Source of the DNA: Pelomonas cellulosilytica
GTDB taxonomy: Bacteria; Pseudomonadota; Gammaproteobacteria; Burkholderiales; Burkholderiaceae_C
Reading direction: 5' to 3'
DNA length: 64,000 nt
Assembly: GCF_021353265.1 (NCBI RefSeq)
Contig: NZ_JAJTWU010000010.1
Span: forward strand, 124,001-188,000
Under the pieces are notes generated by a model. The model was not told the origin of the DNA and searched no databases. It saw only the letters and a program-made list of their open reading frames with translations. Below, piece after piece: positions 8,740-17,267 of this stretch; within the stretch, counting starts at the first letter, position 1; every line of letters starts with the position of its first letter. Made by a program: the position numbers and the translations under genes.

Positions 8740-11016
8740 TCAGACGTTGCGGTGCTTGAAGAAGGCGTTCATCGTCAGCCGGCCGTCGCCCGACAGGTAG
8801 CGCTCGGGCTGCCAGCAGATGTGGCCGGAGTGCTCGATGCCGCCGTCGTAGAAGATCGCACGGTTCCAGCGCGCGGGCACATGGCCGATGCGCCGGAAGT
8901 ACCGGTTGCCTTCGGTCATGTAGCCGGGCCCGATGCCGTATCTGGAGGCGAAGCCCGGGTCGTCGAGGGCGCCGGCGTCGCGGCGGAACTGCGCCAGCTC
9001 GGTCGGGCTCATCAGCGGCTGGAAGAACACGGTGCCGCCAAGCGCCTCGTCGTGGAAGAGGTAGTGCACGAGCGCCGATACCGAGTGGCCGGGCTCCACG
9101 CCGGTGTCGTCGCGGTGGCACACGCGCTGGCGCGCGTCCAGCCGGGCCGGGTCGGTCGTCACGCGTGAGAAGCGGGCGTACATGCCGACCGGATGCCGCG
9201 CCCCCAGGAACTCCCGACAGTGCTGCTGGAAGTGGTCGTCGATCTGCTGAGCCAGGCCGTCGGGTAACAACAGCTGCGGGCCGGGATAGGGATGGCCCCT
9301 GGGCGCATCGAACGCGGACGCGTGCGCCCGCGCCAGCGCCACCAGGTCCTCGGGGTTGTCGAGGAAGTCGTCGATGACGAAGACGCGTTCGCCGGTGTCG
9401 AACTTGACGGTCTCGACGCGCGCGGCGAGGTTGAACCGCAGCGACATTCCTGGTGCGCTGGCCGCGACCGGAGCGTTAGGCCGCGGCATCGGCGCATCGC
9501 GCTGCGGCTCGGCCTTGCAGTACCGGTCGATGAAGGCCTGGTGCCGGGGCAGCTTGATGAGCTTGCGGGCCACGTCCTTGCGCACCTCGCCGAGGAAGTC
9601 CGACAGCGCCGCGTCGCTCATGTTGCGCGTGATCGGATGGTGGGCCTGGGGCGTGATGCCCTGGCCCATCATGACCTGCACCCAGGAGTTCTCGCCAAAC
9701 AGTTCGCCCGGCCGGTTGACGAGCCGGCCCGTGTCACGGAACTGGTCGATGCGGTGCTGGAGGCTCGCGGGGACGTCCATCTCGCGGCAGGTGTTCCAGA
9801 AGGTACTGTCGCTGCGGTTCGTCACCTTGTAGTGCAGGATGATGAAGTCGCGGATGTCCTCGATGACGTAGCGCGCCTGCTGGTTGTATTCGTCGATGTC
9901 GCTCTGGCTGATGCCGTTGCAGGGAAAGAGTTCGACGAGGCGCAACGCGCCCTTCTGGATCAGATGGATGCTGGTCGATTCAAGCGGCTCCAGGAAGCCG
10001 CTGGACAGACCGATGGCCACGCAGTTGCCGCGCCAGACGTCCTCGCGCTGGCCGGGCGTGAAGCGGATGAAGCGCGGCTCGCGCAGGACCTCGCCCTGCA
10101 CATTGGCCAGCAGCGCGGCCTTGGCGTCGTCCGGCGAGAGGTGCTTGCTGCTGAATACCAGACCGTTGCCGACGCGGTGCTGCAGCGGGATGCGCCACTG
10201 CCAGCCCCAAGGGTGGGCGATGGAGCGCGTGTACGGGACCGGCTCGCCGACGGCCGCGGTCTGCACCGCGACCGCGGTGTCGCACGGCAGCCAGTGGTGC
10301 CAGTCCTCGTACCGGACGCCCAGCGTCTCGCCGAGCAGCAGGCTGCGGATTCCGGTGCAGTCGACGAACAAGTCGCCCTCGATCAGGGTGCCGTTCTCCA
10401 TCGCGAGGCCCGTGATGAAGCCGCTGGACGGGTCGGTGCGGACCTGGCCGATCTTGCCCTCGATGCGCTGCACGCCGAGTGCCTCCGAGTACCGACGCAG
10501 GAAGCGCGCGTAGAGCGTGGCGTCGAAGTGATAGGCGTAGCTGACGAGGCTGCGATCACGGTCGGTCGCGAAGCGCTCGGCAAGGCCGGCGCGCAGTTCC
10601 AGGCAGTAGTCGCCGTAGTCGCTGGCCAGCCCGCGGCGCCTGCCCTCCAGCCAGAAGTGCTGGAAGCCGGCGGACCAATGCGACTGGCCGGTCTTGCCGA
10701 ACGAGTGGAAGTAGTGCTCGTTGACGTTGCGCCAGTTCTCGAAATGGATGCCCAGCTTGAACGTGGCCTGCGTGGCGCGGAGGAACTCCGGCTCCTCGAT
10801 CTCCAGCACATCGTGCAGCAGCATCAGCAGCGGGATGGTGGCTTCACCGACGCCGACGGTGCCGATCTCCTCGGACTCGACAAGCCGGATGTCGACCTGC
10901 CGGCCCAGGCATTTGGCGAGGACCGCCGCGGTGATCCAGCCCGCGGTGCCGCCGCCAGCAATGACGACGCGCCTGACTGGCGTGCCAGGGAGCTTGGAGG
11001 GCTGGGCAGCTTGCAT
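8740..11016 (-). CDS. Flavin-dependent halogenase-like protein fused to a DUF6445-like oxygenase domain
   Basis: 758-residue two-part protein. Residues 1-500 match the flavin-dependent tryptophan halogenases: FAD motif GGGTAGW at 21-27, the conserved lysine in ATFKLGI (K87), halogenase motif W-x-W-x-I-P at 272-277, and the catalytic glutamate in LEPLESTS (E346). After a proline/alanine-rich linker (about 505-525), residues 526-758 form a second domain with VFVIDDFLDNPEDLV, an H-x-D pair (H634, D636) and a distal HSGHI, resembling the DUF6445/2OG-Fe(II) oxygenase-like proteins often encoded separately beside such halogenases. Genes of this type near TonB receptors are common, but no halogenated product is known for most. 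It lies downstream of a TonB receptor gene on the same strand. True halogenase activity is not established by sequence. Confidence 0.88.
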   Translation of the reverse strand: MQAAQPSKLPGTPVRRVVIAGGGTAGWITAAVLAKCLGRQVDIRLVESEEIGTVGVGEATIPLLMLLHDVLEIEEPEFLRATQATFKLGIHFENWRNVNEHYFHSFGKTGQSHWSAGFQHFWLEGRRRGLASDYGDYCLELRAGLAERFATDRDRSLVSYAYHFDATLYARFLRRYSEALGVQRIEGKIGQVRTDPSSGFITGLAMENGTLIEGDLFVDCTGIRSLLLGETLGVRYEDWHHWLPCDTAVAVQTAAVGEPVPYTRSIAHPWGWQWRIPLQHRVGNGLVFSSKHLSPDDAKAALLANVQGEVLREPRFIRFTPGQREDVWRGNCVAIGLSSGFLEPLESTSIHLIQKGALRLVELFPCNGISQSDIDEYNQQARYVIEDIRDFIILHYKVTNRSDSTFWNTCREMDVPASLQHRIDQFRDTGRLVNRPGELFGENSWVQVMMGQGITPQAHHPITRNMSDAALSDFLGEVRKDVARKLIKLPRHQAFIDRYCKAEPQRDAPMPRPNAPVAASAPGMSLRFNLAARVETVKFDTGERVFVIDDFLDNPEDLVALARAHASAFDAPRGHPYPGPQLLLPDGLAQQIDDHFQQHCREFLGARHPVGMYARFSRVTTDPARLDARQRVCHRDDTGVEPGHSVSALVHYLFHDEALGGTVFFQPLMSPTELAQFRRDAGALDDPGFASRYGIGPGYMTEGNRYFRRIGHVPARWNRAIFYDGGIEHSGHICWQPERYLSGDGRLTMNAFFKHRNV

Positions 11017-11147
11017 GGGCGGGCAGGCGTCTGACGATGGGGCGTTCGAGTAGAACGGATCGGAGAAATCTCGAGTTGCTCCTGGTCAAAGAGCCTTGCT
11101 CGCCGCACGCAGGTGCGGGTGCGCGATTTGCCGAATAGGTCTCCCCC

Positions 11148-11181
11148 AAAAGCAAAACCGGCCGCGAACGGCCGGTTTTGC
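11148..11181 (-). terminator. Intrinsic terminator after TonB receptor gene
   Basis: Perfect 13-bp stem GCAAAACCGGCCG/CGGCCGGTTTTGC with loop CGAA (11152-11181), followed on the minus strand by four T (11148-11151). It lies between the receptor stop (11260) and the halogenase start (11016), so it would reduce read-through into the halogenase gene. The short T tract suggests partial termination. Confidence 0.75.
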
Positions 11182-11259
11182 AGGAGAGCCGCTGGGCGAC
11201 TATGGGCCGCAGGCGCCCCGCTCGGATGGGCGAGTCGCCTGGGTCACCAGCGGCGACGG

Positions 11260-14200
11260 TCAGAAGCGATAGCGAGCGCCAACCAGGTAACGGCGGCCGG
11301 TCTGGATGGCCGAAATGATTTCGTTTTTGCTCCGGCCATGCTGGCGGATGTAGCCGTCGTTCAAGTTCAGCAAGTCGGCCTGCAGGGTCAGGTTCTTGCC
11401 AATCTTGTAGCCGATGGACGCATCGACCTGACCATAGGCCTCGGTGTACCGCGGGTTGTTGCCGTTGTCGTCACGTGCCGCCAGGAAGCCACCGCGCCAG
11501 TTGTAGGCCGCGCGAACGGACCACTGGTCGTTCTCGAAGAATCCCACGAGGTTGGCGGAATTGCTGATCCCCACCAAGCCCGTCTGCACATCGGTCGTGG
11601 CAGCGTTGTTGTTGAACTCCAGTCCGCTCTTGACGTACGTGTAGTTCCCCGAAACGCCAAAGCCGGTTGTGCCGAACACGTGCGAGAAGTTCAACTCCAC
11701 GCCCTTGATGTTGTCGCCATCGCCGTTGGACGGGGTCGAGATATCGAATACCAGCGGCTTGGTGCCCGGGACGGAGCCCAGGATGTCGCCCTTCAGGAAG
11801 GTCGGGTCGGAAGCGTCCGTGATCTTGACACCCGGCTGGCCGTTGTAGTTCTTGAGGATGTAATTGCGCAGCAGTTTGGGACTGTCGGCGGGAATGCCGG
11901 ACGCCCGGGCGGCGTCGTAGTACGTGCCACTGGCGGGCTGATTCAGCCCGGCGAAGGTCGCCTGAACGACCTTCGTGCTGAAGAAGTCCGTCACCTTCTT
12001 GTAGAACAGGCCGGCGGCCACGTACGAGGACTTGGTGTAGTAGTACTCCGCCGACAGGTCGAGGTTCTTGGACTTCAGCGGCTTGAGTGCCGGATCACCG
12101 GTCGAACCACTGCCGTTGATGTTGTAGCGCCCTGAGTTGGCGTTCAGTTGGATGCCACCCAGCATGTTCGAGAACGCCGGGCGGCCGATGTTGACACCGT
12201 AGCTGGCACGGACCTTGAGTTTGTCGGTGACGTCCATGTCCCAGTCGATGCTCGGCAATACATAGCTGTACTTGCCCGTCTTCGTCCCGAACGTGGTGGT
12301 ATCACCGGTCAGCTTCACCTCGTTTTCGGCATACCAGACGGTGCCCGTGTACGAGGTGACTTGTGACGTCGAATCCACCTTGGTGCGCTCGTAGCGCAGG
12401 CCCACCGACACGTTCATCGGCATCTCGGTGTCAAAGGCGTGGTCCCACTGGCCGTAGATCGATGTGGACTTCTCGGTGGTGCGCCAGTCGTTGCCGTGGC
12501 TGAAATCCGTATACGGCGAAAAGTACGCTTCGGCTTCCGCCGCGCTCAGCGGCGCGCCATCACCGAGCGACGTCGGGCGATACGACTGAGCGTTCTTGAC
12601 GGCCTGCGCACGCAGTGCATTGAAGTCGGGCACAAAGAACGTCTGGAACTGGCGCGGGTCGTCGTGGCCGGGGATCCGGTTGAAGAAACCGGGCAGGCTG
12701 TACTGCGCCACGGGCACGTCCTTGAACGAGCCTTGGGGACCAATGCCGCCCCAGTCGCCGTGGAAGTTGTTGGAGCCGGCCGAACGGTTCTTCAGCTTGG
12801 TGAACCCCAGGCCGGCGAGCAGTTTGTCCGCGGCGTTCAGGCGGTACGTGCCGCTCAGCTGGACTTGGTCGACGTCCTGATCGGCAATGTTGTTCTCGAA
12901 CTGCGAACCCGTAACAGTGGTCTTGCCGGAGTTGTACGCCAGGGTCTTGGACTCCATGACCGGGAACTTCTGGTCGTAGTACATCGTCGTGTTGCCCTGG
13001 TTGAACAGCGCCAGGTCGATGATGTTGCCGGAGCCGTAGGGGCTGTCAGGGCGGGTCCTGGACTTCGACGAGTGCGCATCGAAGTCGATGTTCAGCGCCT
13101 CGCTGACCTTCCATGCGGCATTGAGGCCGGTGGAGTTCAGCTTGGTCTTGTTCGCGAACTGGGCTGCGTACATCGCGTAGTCATGCGTGCCGTCCCAGGT
13201 GGCGGTCTGAATGATCGGGTCGGAGACCTGCCCGGTCGTGACGAACGTGGAGGGCGGTGAGCTACCCAGGGCGCCCGAGAACGACGGGCCGAACCACGCG
13301 GAGTTTTCGATGGCCTTCGACTTGGTGGTGTTGATGGCCAGCGTGTGGTCCAGCGTGAACTTCAGGTCCTTCGAGGGCGCGAACTGCAGTACGGCCTGAC
13401 CGTTGATGCGCTCACGCTCCAGGTCGGTCACGCGGTAACGCACGTCGTTCGTGTGCGTCACGTAGCCGCTGGTGGGGTAGTTCTTGAGGCCGTCGATCGG
13501 GCCAATCCATGATCCGTCCGGGCTCGATTTGGCCCATGCGCTCCCCGGCTTGTTCCAGGCCGTCGTCTCCCAGCCATTGCCGGTGAACGCGTTGTTGGAG
13601 CCTGAGTTGCGCTTGGAGTAGTTGCCGCTGATCGCGATGCCGATCGTGTTGTTCGCGAGCGCGGTGCTGTAGATGCCGGAGACTTCCGGCGTGGTCTTCG
13701 AGCCCGCGATCTCGCTCGGCAGGCGGCCGATCGATTCGTCGTAGTTCATCTTCACGCCGACGCTGGCGAGCGTCTCACGCTGGTCCAGCGGGCGGGCCGT
13801 CTTGACATTGATGGTCGCACCGATGCCGCCGGTCGGCGACGAGGCCCGGGCGGTTTTGTACACCTCCAGCGCGGAGACGGCATCCGAGGACAGGTTGGCG
13901 AAGTCGAAGGCCCGCGTGCCGCCGGCAGACGTCGGCATCTGCCGACCATTCAGCAGCACCATGTTGAATTCAGGGCCGACGCCGCGAACGGTGACGCGCG
14001 AACCTTCGCCGCTGGCGTTGCGGTCGATCGACACGCCAGCGATGCGCTGCATCGACTCGGCCAGGTTGGTATCGGGGAACTTGCCAATGTCTTCAGCGAC
14101 GATGCCGTCCACCAAGCCGGTGGCGGTGCGCTTCAAGTTGGTCGTGGTCTCCAGCGACTTGCGGATGCCGGTGACGACGACTGTTTCCAGCGATTGCGTG

Positions 14201-14319
14201 GCCTGCTGGGCCTGCGCGGCCGTGGCGCCGCACATCGCCACGGTCATGTGGCAGGCGATGACGATAGGGCGGTGGCGACGGCGGCTGGCGCCAAGCCTCT
14301 GCAGTTTTTCAGAAGTCAT
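11260..14319 (-). CDS. TonB-dependent outer-membrane receptor
   Basis: 1,019-residue receptor of the large family common in Caulobacter/Xanthomonas-type nutrient scavengers. The N-terminus has a signal peptide ending near AAQAQQ, a TonB-box-like stretch ETVVVTGIRKSL, then the plug domain (GIVAEDIGKFPDTNLAESMQRIAGVSIDR; VRGVGPEFNMVLLNGRQMP), and a beta barrel ending in the aromatic terminus GARYRF. No N-terminal secretin/STN signalling domain is present, so it is not a FecA-type transducer. It is followed by the halogenase-like gene. A GGTA..TACC palindrome about 210 bp upstream suggests control by a LacI-family carbohydrate regulator, so sugar-oligomer import is a reasonable but unproven guess. 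Confidence 0.92.
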   Translation of the reverse strand: MTSEKLQRLGASRRRHRPIVIACHMTVAMCGATAAQAQQATQSLETVVVTGIRKSLETTTNLKRTATGLVDGIVAEDIGKFPDTNLAESMQRIAGVSIDRNASGEGSRVTVRGVGPEFNMVLLNGRQMPTSAGGTRAFDFANLSSDAVSALEVYKTARASSPTGGIGATINVKTARPLDQRETLASVGVKMNYDESIGRLPSEIAGSKTTPEVSGIYSTALANNTIGIAISGNYSKRNSGSNNAFTGNGWETTAWNKPGSAWAKSSPDGSWIGPIDGLKNYPTSGYVTHTNDVRYRVTDLERERINGQAVLQFAPSKDLKFTLDHTLAINTTKSKAIENSAWFGPSFSGALGSSPPSTFVTTGQVSDPIIQTATWDGTHDYAMYAAQFANKTKLNSTGLNAAWKVSEALNIDFDAHSSKSRTRPDSPYGSGNIIDLALFNQGNTTMYYDQKFPVMESKTLAYNSGKTTVTGSQFENNIADQDVDQVQLSGTYRLNAADKLLAGLGFTKLKNRSAGSNNFHGDWGGIGPQGSFKDVPVAQYSLPGFFNRIPGHDDPRQFQTFFVPDFNALRAQAVKNAQSYRPTSLGDGAPLSAAEAEAYFSPYTDFSHGNDWRTTEKSTSIYGQWDHAFDTEMPMNVSVGLRYERTKVDSTSQVTSYTGTVWYAENEVKLTGDTTTFGTKTGKYSYVLPSIDWDMDVTDKLKVRASYGVNIGRPAFSNMLGGIQLNANSGRYNINGSGSTGDPALKPLKSKNLDLSAEYYYTKSSYVAAGLFYKKVTDFFSTKVVQATFAGLNQPASGTYYDAARASGIPADSPKLLRNYILKNYNGQPGVKITDASDPTFLKGDILGSVPGTKPLVFDISTPSNGDGDNIKGVELNFSHVFGTTGFGVSGNYTYVKSGLEFNNNAATTDVQTGLVGISNSANLVGFFENDQWSVRAAYNWRGGFLAARDDNGNNPRYTEAYGQVDASIGYKIGKNLTLQADLLNLNDGYIRQHGRSKNEIISAIQTGRRYLVGARYRF

Positions 14320-14937
14320 ATGTCTCCTCGTTGAGGCAATTGATTTAAGGTTTCAGGCGGAATGAAATCGCTGCGAAAACAGCCAGCGAGATGCCTGCGG
14401 CAGTTGCAGCCGCCGGTCGATCGAGGTCGGTCATTCCCCAGCGCCTCGATAGACACCGCTATCAAATCTAGTGGGAAGCCCAAAGCCACGTCCTGCGGGT
14501 TTGCCCCTTGGGCAAGCGACAAGTGTGGTACCGCTACCTTAGGACAAACACCAGGCGATCTTCGTTTTGGAATGCATAAGTGCGCTGCCATGCCTCCCGG
14601 TTATCACTTCAACGCAGATATCGCTAACATGAGGCTGGTCCGGCGTCAGGCTGCGTCCGCGCCGACCTGCGAGACGCCCGAGAGCTAAGCGCCGCGCACC
14701 GTTTCATATATGTCCCGACAAGGCGCTGTATTCGGATTGCTTGCATGGGATGTGGCCAATAACCTACTGCAGGGTTTTCTATATATTTACAGAACAGAAA
14801 CGTGCAAATAAGTGATCGACCGTAGTTTTCACAATATCCGGCAACGTCGTTCCGCGCGTCTCGTCGCCGACTGCCTGGAGGCTTGACGGGCACACCGCGG
14901 AGGCCCACGCGGCCTGCCGTGGTTATCCTGCCGCCCC
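14320..14937. other. 618-bp intergenic region between TonB receptor and exeA
   Basis: No convincing gene: the short open frames here lack ribosome sites and family resemblance. It must contain the receptor promoter (minus strand) and the exeA promoter (plus strand). The part at 14700-14870 is clearly more AT-rich than its surroundings. An operator-like palindrome is listed separately. Confidence 0.6.
14527..14538. promoter_or_regulatory. Candidate LacI-family operator upstream of TonB receptor
   Basis: GGTACCGCTACC is an imperfect palindrome of the type GGTA-N4-TACC with a central C-G step, like operators bound by LacI-family sugar regulators in xanthomonads (for example the xyl box TGGTAGCGCTAACA). 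It lies 208 bp upstream of the receptor start. Only one copy is seen and no LacI-family gene is in the window. Confidence 0.4.
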
Positions 14938-16614
14938 ATGTACGCGCCCTTCTTCGGCCTGAAACAGCCGCCGTTCTCGATCGCGCCGGACCCGCACTAC
15001 CTGTTCATGAGCGAGCGCCACCGCGAGGCGCTGGCGCACCTGCTGTACGGGCTGGACGGCGGCGGCGGCTTCGTGCTGCTGACCGGCGAGATCGGTGCGG
15101 GCAAGACGACCGTCTGCCGCTGCTTCCTGGAGCAGATCCCCGCCACCTGCAACGTCGCCTACATCTTCAATCCGAAGCTGACCGTGGCGGAGTTGCTGCA
15201 AGGCATCTGCGACGAGTTCCATGTCCCGGTGCCACCGGGCGCGCGGACGGTGAAGGACTATGTCGATCCGCTGAACGCCTTCCTGCTGGGCCAGCATGCC
15301 GCGGGCCGCAACAACGTGCTCATCATCGACGAGGCGCAGAACCTGTCTGCCGACGTGCTGGAGCAGCTGCGCCTGTTGACGAACCTGGAGACCAGCGAGC
15401 GCAAGCTGCTGCAGGTCGTTCTGATCGGCCAGCCCGAGCTGCGCGGCATGCTGGCCCGCCCGGAGCTGGAACAGCTGGCGCAGCGCGTCATCGCCCGCTT
15501 CCACCTCGGCGCGCTGTCCGAGGCCGAGACGGCGCAGTACATCCGGCACCGGCTGACGGTGGCCGGCCTCAGCGGCGCGCTGCCCTTCGACCGCGCCGCG
15601 CTGCGGCTCATCCACCAGCTCACGCGCGGCGTGCCTCGGCGCATCAACCTGTTGTGCGACCGCGCGCTGCTCGGCGGGTACGCGAGCGGCCAGGCGCAGA
15701 TCACGCCGGCCATCGTCCGGCGCGCGGCGGCCGAGGTATTCGACACACCCGGCACGCCGGCCCGGCGCGCCCGCTTCACGCCGGTGGGCGTCGGCCTGGG
15801 CGTGCTCGCCGCCGCGGCCGCCGGTGCCGGCCTGACGTGGGCGCTGCAGCAGCCCGCGCGACTGGCACCGGCGACCCCTGCCAGCCGCCCGGGGGCCGAA
15901 CGGCCGGCCTCCGCGCCCGCCAGCGCGCCGCCCACCACCGCCGTGGCCAACGCCGCTTCAGCCGCGGCCTCCGCGGCCAGCAGCGCCGCACCCGCTGCCG
16001 AGCCGCTGAGCCTGGCCGATTGGGCGCCACTGGAGGGCGACGCGTGGCAAGCGCTGGCACAGCGCTGGGGCCTGCCGTTGCCAGCCGACGCCGACCCCTG
16101 CGCCACCGCCGCGCAGCGTGGCCTGCAGTGCTACCGCAGCGGCGCCGGCAGCCTGTCGCTGATCCGCCTCATCGACCGCCCGGTGGTGCTGACGCTGCTG
16201 CGCCCCGGCCAACCGCCCGCGCTGGTCGCGTTGGTGGGGCTGGATGGCCCGCAGGCCACGCTGTTGGTGGACGGCCGGCCCCGGCGCGTCGCCGTGGCGG
16301 AGCTCGCCACCGTGTGGCGTGGCGAGTTCACGACCTTCTGGCGCATGCCGCCGGGCTATGCGACCCGCGCAGAGAACATGGCGCCGCTGCGCGCCTGGCT
16401 GGCCGAGCAACTCGCCGCCGTGCCCGGCCTCGCGCCCGCCGGCCGCGCAGCGTCGGCGGCACGACCAGGGGCTTGGGCGGAGCTGACGCGCCAGCTGCAG
16501 GCCTTCCAGGCCAGCCAGGGCCTGCAGCCCGATGGCCGCATCGGTCCCGTCACGCTGATGCAGCTGAACCGGGCGACCGGCGTGGCCGAGCCGCGACTGG
16601 ACGTGGCCCGCTGA
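14938..16614 (+). CDS. gspA: General secretion ATPase ExeA/GspA
   Basis: 558-residue inner-membrane AAA ATPase that with GspB helps assemble the type II secretion secretin across peptidoglycan. Walker A is GEIGAGKTT (about residues 51-59), Walker B is NVLIIDEAQNL, and the sensor-like VLIGQPEL follows. A transmembrane helix (about 285-305, VGVGLGVLAAAAAGAGLTWAL) is followed by an Ala/Pro-rich linker and a periplasmic part with a degenerate C39-like fold and a C-terminal peptidoglycan-binding repeat (LQAFQASQGLQPDGRIGPVTLMQLN). The ExeA opening MYAPFFGLKQPPFSIAPDP is characteristic. gspB begins 27 bp downstream. Confidence 0.93.
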   Translation: MYAPFFGLKQPPFSIAPDPHYLFMSERHREALAHLLYGLDGGGGFVLLTGEIGAGKTTVCRCFLEQIPATCNVAYIFNPKLTVAELLQGICDEFHVPVPPGARTVKDYVDPLNAFLLGQHAAGRNNVLIIDEAQNLSADVLEQLRLLTNLETSERKLLQVVLIGQPELRGMLARPELEQLAQRVIARFHLGALSEAETAQYIRHRLTVAGLSGALPFDRAALRLIHQLTRGVPRRINLLCDRALLGGYASGQAQITPAIVRRAAAEVFDTPGTPARRARFTPVGVGLGVLAAAAAGAGLTWALQQPARLAPATPASRPGAERPASAPASAPPTTAVANAASAAASAASSAAPAAEPLSLADWAPLEGDAWQALAQRWGLPLPADADPCATAAQRGLQCYRSGAGSLSLIRLIDRPVVLTLLRPGQPPALVALVGLDGPQATLLVDGRPRRVAVAELATVWRGEFTTFWRMPPGYATRAENMAPLRAWLAEQLAAVPGLAPAGRAASAARPGAWAELTRQLQAFQASQGLQPDGRIGPVTLMQLNRATGVAEPRLDVAR

Positions 16615-16641
16615 GCCCGAGAACCGAACCACCGAAACGCC

Positions 16642-17265
16642 ATGTCCTACATCCTCGATGCCCTGCGACGGGCCGAAGCCGACCGCGAACGCGAGCGCGG
16701 CCAGGTGCCGGGCCTGCACACCCAGCCGCCGTCGGGCAGCGACGCCACGCCGTCCGCGCCACGACGCGCCTGGCTGCCCTGGGTGGGCGGCGGCCTGCTG
16801 TTGGTCGCGGGCGTGGGCGCCGGCAGTTGGTTCGCCGCCAGCCCCGGCAACAGCCCGGCACCGGCCACGCCTGCGACCCCCCCTCCGGCCACCGTGCCCC
16901 AGCCCGCCGCGACGGCGCCACCTGCGCCAGCGACGGTGGCATCCGCCTCACCTTATCTGCCGCCCGCACCACCGCCGGTGGCCATCGCGCCGGCTCCCGC
17001 ACCGGTTTCACCGCCGCTTGCGCCAACCGCCGAAGCCCCCATCCCGCGTCTGGCGGAGCTTCCCGACAGCCTGCGCCGCGAGCTGCCCAAGCTGGCCATC
17101 AGCGGCTCGGTCTATTCCGACGATCCGGCCGGTCGCTTCGTCATCATCAACGGCGACGTACAGCGCGAAGGCGCCCGACTGGGCGCGGACCTCGTGCTGG
17201 AGCAGATCCGTCCGCGCGAGCTGGTGCTGCGCTTCAAGGGCCAGCGATTCCGCCAGGCGGTCTGA
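16642..17265 (+). CDS. gspB: General secretion pathway protein GspB
   Basis: 207-residue bitopic partner of ExeA. It starts with the family signature MSYILDALRRAEADRERERGQVPG, has one transmembrane helix (about residues 50-69), a long Pro/Ala-rich periplasmic linker (about 70-130), and a compact C-terminal T2SSB domain (LPKLAISGSVYSDDPAGRFVIING ... GLVLRFKGQRF-like end). Together with ExeA it inserts the GspD secretin. The other type II secretion genes are not in the window, as is usual for gspAB. It is convergent with dacB, 2 bp apart. Confidence 0.92.
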   Translation: MSYILDALRRAEADRERERGQVPGLHTQPPSGSDATPSAPRRAWLPWVGGGLLLVAGVGAGSWFAASPGNSPAPATPATPPPATVPQPAATAPPAPATVASASPYLPPAPPPVAIAPAPAPVSPPLAPTAEAPIPRLAELPDSLRRELPKLAISGSVYSDDPAGRFVIINGDVQREGARLGADLVLEQIRPRELVLRFKGQRFRQAV

Positions 17266-17267
17266 CA

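Noticed and set aside
14362-14688. Possible 108-aa gene between the receptor and exeA
   Set aside because: No ribosome site, no recognisable domain, and it spans the receptor's control region.
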